The position numbers and the translations under genes are program-made. DNA of 46,107 nt from Dehalococcoidia bacterium (GTDB lineage Bacteria > Chloroflexota > Dehalococcoidia > Lucifugimonadales > UBA3495): contig JAKUQE010000024.1 of the NCBI GenBank assembly GCA_022450395.1, positions 1-46,107 on the forward strand. The letters run 5' to 3'. Of this stretch, positions 42,436 through 46,107 are shown in pieces; position 1 is the first letter of the stretch; each line of letters opens with the position of its first letter. The notes beneath the pieces were generated by a model. The model ran no database searches and was not told the DNA's origin. It worked only from the letters and a program-made list of their open reading frames with translations.

Positions 42436-42813
42436 AACCCCCCGGTATCATTCCGGGCTCCCGTCAATATTGCGATTCAATATCGTCCGGCCCGGCGTCA
42501 CGAAATATATTTATATCGTCAGAACTTCCACAACGGCTGGCTTGCCTGGTCCATCGGGATCATCATTCAGCCTGGGCCAGCAAGCCAAAATCCGCTTGAT
42601 AGGCTAGTCAACGGGAATAATTGTTAGAAATATAAAATATTTATTAGGGATTGTTCAAGGATTTAAGGTCACTGGTTATGACCACTTGGTAGCATTGGGT
42701 TGCTTGCCGGGATATAAGTTCCCGGGAAAATTACCGTTACCGGCGGTTGTGGTAGGCTAGTGTGTGACCATACCTGCTACAATATCTGTAGACATGAGGA
42801 TAGGGAGGGCCAA
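42436..42813. other. divergent intergenic region, AT-rich
   Basis: About 378 bases between the large lipoprotein and the TIG-type gene. It is more AT-rich than its surroundings, notably at 42610-42660. A direct repeat CAATATTG/CAATATCG lies at 42465-42485. An extended -10 TGCTACAAT with TACAAT at 42777-42782 lies before the TTG start 42814. No gene is supported. Confidence 0.5.
42777..42782 (+). promoter_or_regulatory. extended -10 box for TIG-type gene
   Basis: TGCTACAAT, identical to the one before the flavin oxidoreductase at 21178. It lies about 32 bases before TTG 42814. GGCTAG is 17 bases upstream but is not a canonical -35. Confidence 0.5.
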
Positions 42814-44073
42814 TTGAGATTTCGGCCTAAACTTGCTCGCCGGGTGATTGCCGCATTGATAGCGGCGCTGATCGCCGGTTTAGTTTCGGGCCCGGCCGAC
42901 ATCCAGGCAGGATTGGAGCCTGGCGGCCAACTTGGCGCTTCGCACGTTTCCCGGCCACCCGCCGCGCTTACCCCCCAAATAACGGCAGCCCCCTCCTCCG
43001 CCGTCCCCAATCAGCAGGTCGTCCTGCTCGGCAGCGGCTTTAGCAACATTACAGTCGCTGGAGGTACTCTTTCAGACGGAAGGCACCAAATCACGGGGAC
43101 TGGGAGCAGCACGGTAACGATGGGAGGGACCGTGCTGCAGTCACCGTACATAACCTATCCAATCGACCTGGACAACGGTGGCAATTGGGTCGCTCAGATA
43201 ATCATTGAAGGCAACTCCGCCACGTTCGGGACGTCTAACCTGCAATTTGTGGCCAAGGACACCGGTGGCGCATCGGCCACCGCCAGCGTGTCCTTGACGA
43301 CACGGAAAATTACTCTGGACGATACCGAGAGCCGCATCGGCAGTAAGGTGAAGGTCAACGGGGTTGGGTTCCCAGCGGCCAACGTTCTCTCACCGAAGAG
43401 TTTCCGGGTCAATCTCACATACGGCTCGAACAATCTGACATCAGTAACGCCGGACACGGATGGCAAATTCGAAGTCACGTTCCTCGTTCCAACGGCAGCC
43501 CTGATCCCTTCCACGAACACCGTCACCGCTACGATCGTGGGTACCGCGTCAACCGTAACCGTCGACCATTCTGTCCCTGCCGCCACCACTTCCGTGGCCC
43601 CTGCATCAGGGCCCAGCGGCACTACCGTCACGGTGACGGGGATCAACTTCCGGGCCTTTCGCACTATTTCCGACGTGACCATCGGGGTTCTGACGATCTT
43701 GCAGTCATCCCAGACCACCGACGCCGATGGAGGTTTCACCATTACTGGAGTCGTGCCCGTGCTACCGCCTGGTGTCAAGGTAGTGTCCTCAACCGTCGGT
43801 GGCGTCAAGTCATTCTCAAGCTTTAACGTTCTCGAACCTGATGTACCGCCCACGCCAACATTTGCGCCTACACCCACTCCGGCGCCCTCCATCACTCCGG
43901 CGATCGGCCTTGCGCCCTTGATCGACGACGAAAACTTGGTAAGGGTGTGGCACTTCGACCCCTCCGCCCAAGACACTCCGCCAAGTTTTGGCTGGGCTCT
44001 ATACGACCCCAGACCCATATTCGCCCTTGCCAATACGGTGACGCGGCTAACGACAGGCAGTTCTATTGGATGA
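42814..44073 (+). CDS. exported IPT/TIG-domain-like protein, frameshifted near its end
   Basis: The open frame gives 419 residues from TTG 42814, which GGGAGG precedes by five bases. A signal peptide or anchor AALIAALIAGLVSG follows a basic start. At least three Ig-like TIG/IPT units are visible, with phrases such as PSSAVPNQQVVLLGSGFS, ESRIGSKVKVNGVGFPA and PASGPSGTTVTVTGINFRAF. A Pro/Thr-rich stretch (PTPTFAPTPTPAP) precedes a C-terminal region with LVRVWHFDPS and FGWALYDPRP. A frameshift near 44058 moves the last 31 codons to another frame. It is probably a surface or wall protein; function is unknown. Confidence 0.82.
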   Translation: MRFRPKLARRVIAALIAALIAGLVSGPADIQAGLEPGGQLGASHVSRPPAALTPQITAAPSSAVPNQQVVLLGSGFSNITVAGGTLSDGRHQITGTGSSTVTMGGTVLQSPYITYPIDLDNGGNWVAQIIIEGNSATFGTSNLQFVAKDTGGASATASVSLTTRKITLDDTESRIGSKVKVNGVGFPAANVLSPKSFRVNLTYGSNNLTSVTPDTDGKFEVTFLVPTAALIPSTNTVTATIVGTASTVTVDHSVPAATTSVAPASGPSGTTVTVTGINFRAFRTISDVTIGVLTILQSSQTTDADGGFTITGVVPVLPPGVKVVSSTVGGVKSFSSFNVLEPDVPPTPTFAPTPTPAPSITPAIGLAPLIDDENLVRVWHFDPSAQDTPPSFGWALYDPRPIFALANTVTRLTTGSSIG

Positions 44074-44153
44074 GCGTGAAAGAGGACCAGACGGTAACAC
44101 TCAACGGCAAAGAAAGGGTGCTTTTCGCCGGTTGGAATCCGGTCTCCTGGTAG
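44059..44153 (+). pseudogene. out-of-frame C-terminal end of the TIG-type protein
   Basis: In the next frame the sequence FYWMSVKEDQTVTLNGKER then VLFAGWNPVSW and TAG at 44151-44153 completes the protein. Inserting one base between the GGC and AGT codons near 44058 would give a continuous ...TTGQFYW... product. Confidence 0.7.
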
Positions 44154-44309
44154 CTTGATTATTGTTAGAGCTCCAGTCCCTGTTATGCCACTGCTCCTAT
44201 GCGATAATATGACTCTAACTTGGACCGTCGGCGATTTATCGAGGTTCATGCGCTAGACGGATGGCAGATTCGGTATCAACACAAAACACTAATAGCCACG
44301 GGTAGCAGC

Positions 44310-44555
44310 TTGGAAATAGTTGTCAGATTTTTCGCTCTCTATCGGGAAAGGGCCGCCTGTAAATCCCATTTATTGACTCTGTCCGAAGGGGCCACGGTGG
44401 CCGATATGACGTCGGAGATCAGAAAGCTATTTCCACGGCTGGCGCCGCCGGAAGTGAAGATTGTCGTGGCGGTTAACGCCGACTACGCCGAGCCCGGAGA
44501 CCTCTTGCACCAAGGCGACGACGTATGCCTGATACCACCGGTCAGCGGAGGATAA
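44310..44555 (+). CDS. moaD: MoaD, molybdopterin synthase small subunit
   Basis: An 81-residue ubiquitin-like protein ending in Gly-Gly (PPVSGG), the site adenylylated and thiocarboxylated for sulfur transfer to molybdopterin precursor. The family start is VVRFFALYRERA and the end QGDDVCLIPPVSGG. The frame is open from TTG 44220, but homology begins at 44310, where a TTG has a weak GGGTAG upstream, so the start is uncertain. A GATAAT near 44203 may be its -10. GGAGG for moaE overlaps its last codons. Confidence 0.88.
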   Translation: MEIVVRFFALYRERAACKSHLLTLSEGATVADMTSEIRKLFPRLAPPEVKIVVAVNADYAEPGDLLHQGDDVCLIPPVSGG

Positions 44556-44559
44556 TGCC

Positions 44560-45021
44560 ATGATCGAAGTCACCCACGAACCTCTCGACCCGGAGGTTGT
44601 CACCAGAAAAGTAGTCAAAGACACCAACGGCGCGGTTGTGACTTTCCTGGGCACTACCCGGGACAACTTCGAAGGAAAACGGGTTATCACCCTGGAGTAC
44701 GAAGCTTTCGAAGAGATGGCCGTTAAGAAGCTGGAAGAGATTCGGCAAGGGTTGATGGCCGAGTTCCAGATCGAAGATATTGCTATTGCCCACCGCATCG
44801 GCCGGGTGGACATCGGGCAGATCAGCCTGGTCGTCGCGGTTGCTTCGCCCCACCGCAAGGAAGCTTTCTTGGCCTGCCACGAAGCGGTAGACCGGTTAAA
44901 ATCGACGGTCCCCATCTGGAAGAAGGAGATCTATGAGGACGGGTCCAGGTGGGTTGCTTGCGAGGACCACGAGTTTCACGCGCCGGAGGCGGCAGCACCG
45001 GTGACGGCCGAGGACGGCTAG
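44560..45021 (+). CDS. moaE: MoaE, molybdopterin synthase large subunit
   Basis: A 153-residue MoaE. It begins with FLGTTRDNFEGKRV, then LEYEAFEEMA, the catalytic-site HRIGRVDIGQISLVVAV, and the lysine-bearing end PIWKKEIYEDGSRWV. With thiocarboxylated MoaD it converts cyclic pyranopterin monophosphate to molybdopterin. ATG 44560 is preceded by GGAGG that overlaps the moaD stop, so translation is coupled. The last about 20 residues are a non-conserved tail. Confidence 0.95.
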   Translation: MIEVTHEPLDPEVVTRKVVKDTNGAVVTFLGTTRDNFEGKRVITLEYEAFEEMAVKKLEEIRQGLMAEFQIEDIAIAHRIGRVDIGQISLVVAVASPHRKEAFLACHEAVDRLKSTVPIWKKEIYEDGSRWVACEDHEFHAPEAAAPVTAEDG

Positions 45022-45062
45022 AGATTGACCCGGCTGTGGAGTAAATCGTCTGGCCAACGGGC

Positions 45063-46107
45063 CTATTCTGTAGCCACGGCTTCCCGGTGCTCAAGCCGGT
45101 CGCCCAAACCGGCTTTGATAGCCTGACTTACCGTTCGAGCGAAAACAAGGCCCATTCCGGGAGGACGGGCCTCCGCATCCAGGGCTGTATCGGGTAATAC
45201 CGCACGAGTCAGACCCAGCCTCTGGGCCTCTTGTAGGCGGCGTTGCGCTTGAGGCACCGTACGTACTTCACCACCCAGACCCACCTCGCCAAACACAACC
45301 ATTTCCGAGTCCAATGGGCGGTTATGCAGGCTTGACGCAATGGCCAGGATGATGGCCAGGTCCGCCGCCGGCTCGCTGATCCGCATTCCCCCAGCCACGT
45401 TGACGATTATGTCCTGGCCGGAAAGGTCCAATCCGGCTCTCCGCCCGGCCACCGCGGTCAACATCAAGAGCCGATTGTGATCCACGCCGTTGGCTACCCG
45501 CCTGGGCGACGGGAGATGGGAGAACGATGTTAGGGCTTGAACTTCCAGAACCAACGGGCGGCTTCCTTCCAGCACAGTCACTAGCGCAGACCCCACGGCC
45601 TGATCATGCCGCTGGGCCAGCAGGGTTTTGGAAGGGTCAACGACTTCGACTAGACCGGCCCCAGACATTTCAAACACACCTACCTCGGCGGTGGAACCGA
45701 AGCGGTTCTTGGCGCAACGGAGCAATCGAAAAGCACCGTACTCTTGGGATTCCAGGTAGGTGACGACGTCCACCATATGCTCGAGGACCTTTGGACCCGC
45801 TACCGAGCCGTCTTTAGTCACGTGTCCGGCCAGAAACACGGGTGTCTGCCGGGCTTTGGACCACCGCATCAAGCGCAGCCCGGCCTCCCGAATCTGGGCT
45901 ACGCTTCCGGGGCCTGAGGGTGTGTCCCTGCTGTAAAGGGTTTGAACCGAGTCAATTATCGCCAGGCCCGGCCGGTGCTCTTCCAACCTATCCACGACCA
46001 CGTCGACGTCGGTTTCGGATAGTAGAAAGATTCCCTTTCCGGCAAAGCCCAACCTTTGAGAGCGGAGTTTTATCTGATGAGGAGACTCCTCCCCGGAAAC
46101 ATAGAGC
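45063..46107 (-). CDS. radA: DNA repair protein RadA (Sms), N-terminus outside window
   Basis: A partial gene of about 347 residues; its 5' part runs off the right edge. The visible sequence starts LYVSGEESPHQIKLRSQRLG, the RadA segment after the Walker A region (not in the window). The RadA-specific KNRFG motif is in CAKNRFGST. The C-terminal Lon-like domain follows, with QDIIVNVAGGMRISEPAADL and EVGLGGEVRTVPQAQRRLQE. RadA is a DnaB-like branch-migration helicase acting with RecA. The upstream zinc-finger and Walker A are not visible. Confidence 0.95.
   Translation of the reverse strand, partial: LYVSGEESPHQIKLRSQRLGFAGKGIFLLSETDVDVVVDRLEEHRPGLAIIDSVQTLYSRDTPSGPGSVAQIREAGLRLMRWSKARQTPVFLAGHVTKDGSVAGPKVLEHMVDVVTYLESQEYGAFRLLRCAKNRFGSTAEVGVFEMSGAGLVEVVDPSKTLLAQRHDQAVGSALVTVLEGSRPLVLEVQALTSFSHLPSPRRVANGVDHNRLLMLTAVAGRRAGLDLSGQDIIVNVAGGMRISEPAADLAIILAIASSLHNRPLDSEMVVFGEVGLGGEVRTVPQAQRRLQEAQRLGLTRAVLPDTALDAEARPPGMGLVFARTVSQAIKAGLGDRLEHREAVATE

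Noticed and set aside
42129-42607. Two overlapping plus-strand frames opposite the start of the large lipoprotein
   Set aside because: They are shadows of the minus-strand Pro/Thr linker and signal region, with low-complexity translations and no family features.

Overview
The window looks like chromosomal DNA of an uncultured, metabolically versatile Chloroflexota, probably SAR202-type or another Dehalococcoidia lineage. This rests on gene content only: several luciferase-like flavin oxidoreductases, CaiB/BaiF CoA-transferase, FAH-family and amidohydrolase enzymes, a DUF1800/DUF1501 pair, β-propeller proteins, a bacterial archaellin-like protein, GC-rich sequence and frequent TTG/GTG starts. 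There is no rRNA, CRISPR array or intact mobile element. The only RNA gene seen is one tRNA-Ser.

Layout. 1-6 kb: archaellin-like protein, a small hypothetical, a chromate-type transporter divergent from an aldehyde dehydrogenase, an Asp-box propeller and a DUF2203 protein. 6-9.4 kb: trmI, a truncated HD-gene copy, an amidohydrolase and the intact HD gene, with the look of an insertion scar. 9.4-14.9 kb: PQQ-type propeller lipoprotein (frameshifted), MidA-type methyltransferase, citrate synthase with a clear terminator, and a TPR lipoprotein. 14.9-21 kb: a five-gene minus-strand operon (FAH hydrolase, LUD protein, GrdE-like, GrdB-like selenoprotein, DUF255 thioredoxin-fold protein). 21-26.4 kb: flavin oxidoreductase, tRNA-Ser, integrase remnant joined to a truncated nucleosidase, CoA-transferase, quinone oxidoreductase and half of an ArsR-type regulator. 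26.4-31.2 kb: Tex, an ABC exporter and a HAD hydrolase. 31.3-38.2 kb: NHL propeller, DUF1501, DUF1800, then flavin oxidoreductase, α/β-hydrolase and carboxymuconolactone decarboxylase-like genes. 38.4-46.1 kb: a hemerythrin-like gene broken by an amber codon, a 1031-residue PKD/Ig/PD40/trypsin-like lipoprotein, an IPT/TIG-type exported protein (frameshifted), moaD-moaE, and the edge-truncated radA.

The most interesting part is the minus-strand operon at 20.9-14.9 kb. Its GrdB homologue has an in-frame UGA exactly where glycine reductase GrdB carries selenocysteine. A SECIS-like hairpin follows the UGA and the C-terminus continues in frame. The GrdE-like partner appears to lack the cysteine that becomes the pyruvoyl cofactor. 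No grdA, grdC or grdD is present. A FAH-family enzyme, a LUD protein and a thioredoxin-fold protein share the operon. This suggests a selenium-dependent reductase whose chemistry differs from classical Stickland glycine reductase.

Two broader patterns stand out. Palindromic intergenic repeats of several families sit mostly between co-directional genes. Three genes have their last few dozen codons separated by a single frameshift or stop; from sequence alone these could be recent mutations or assembly errors.
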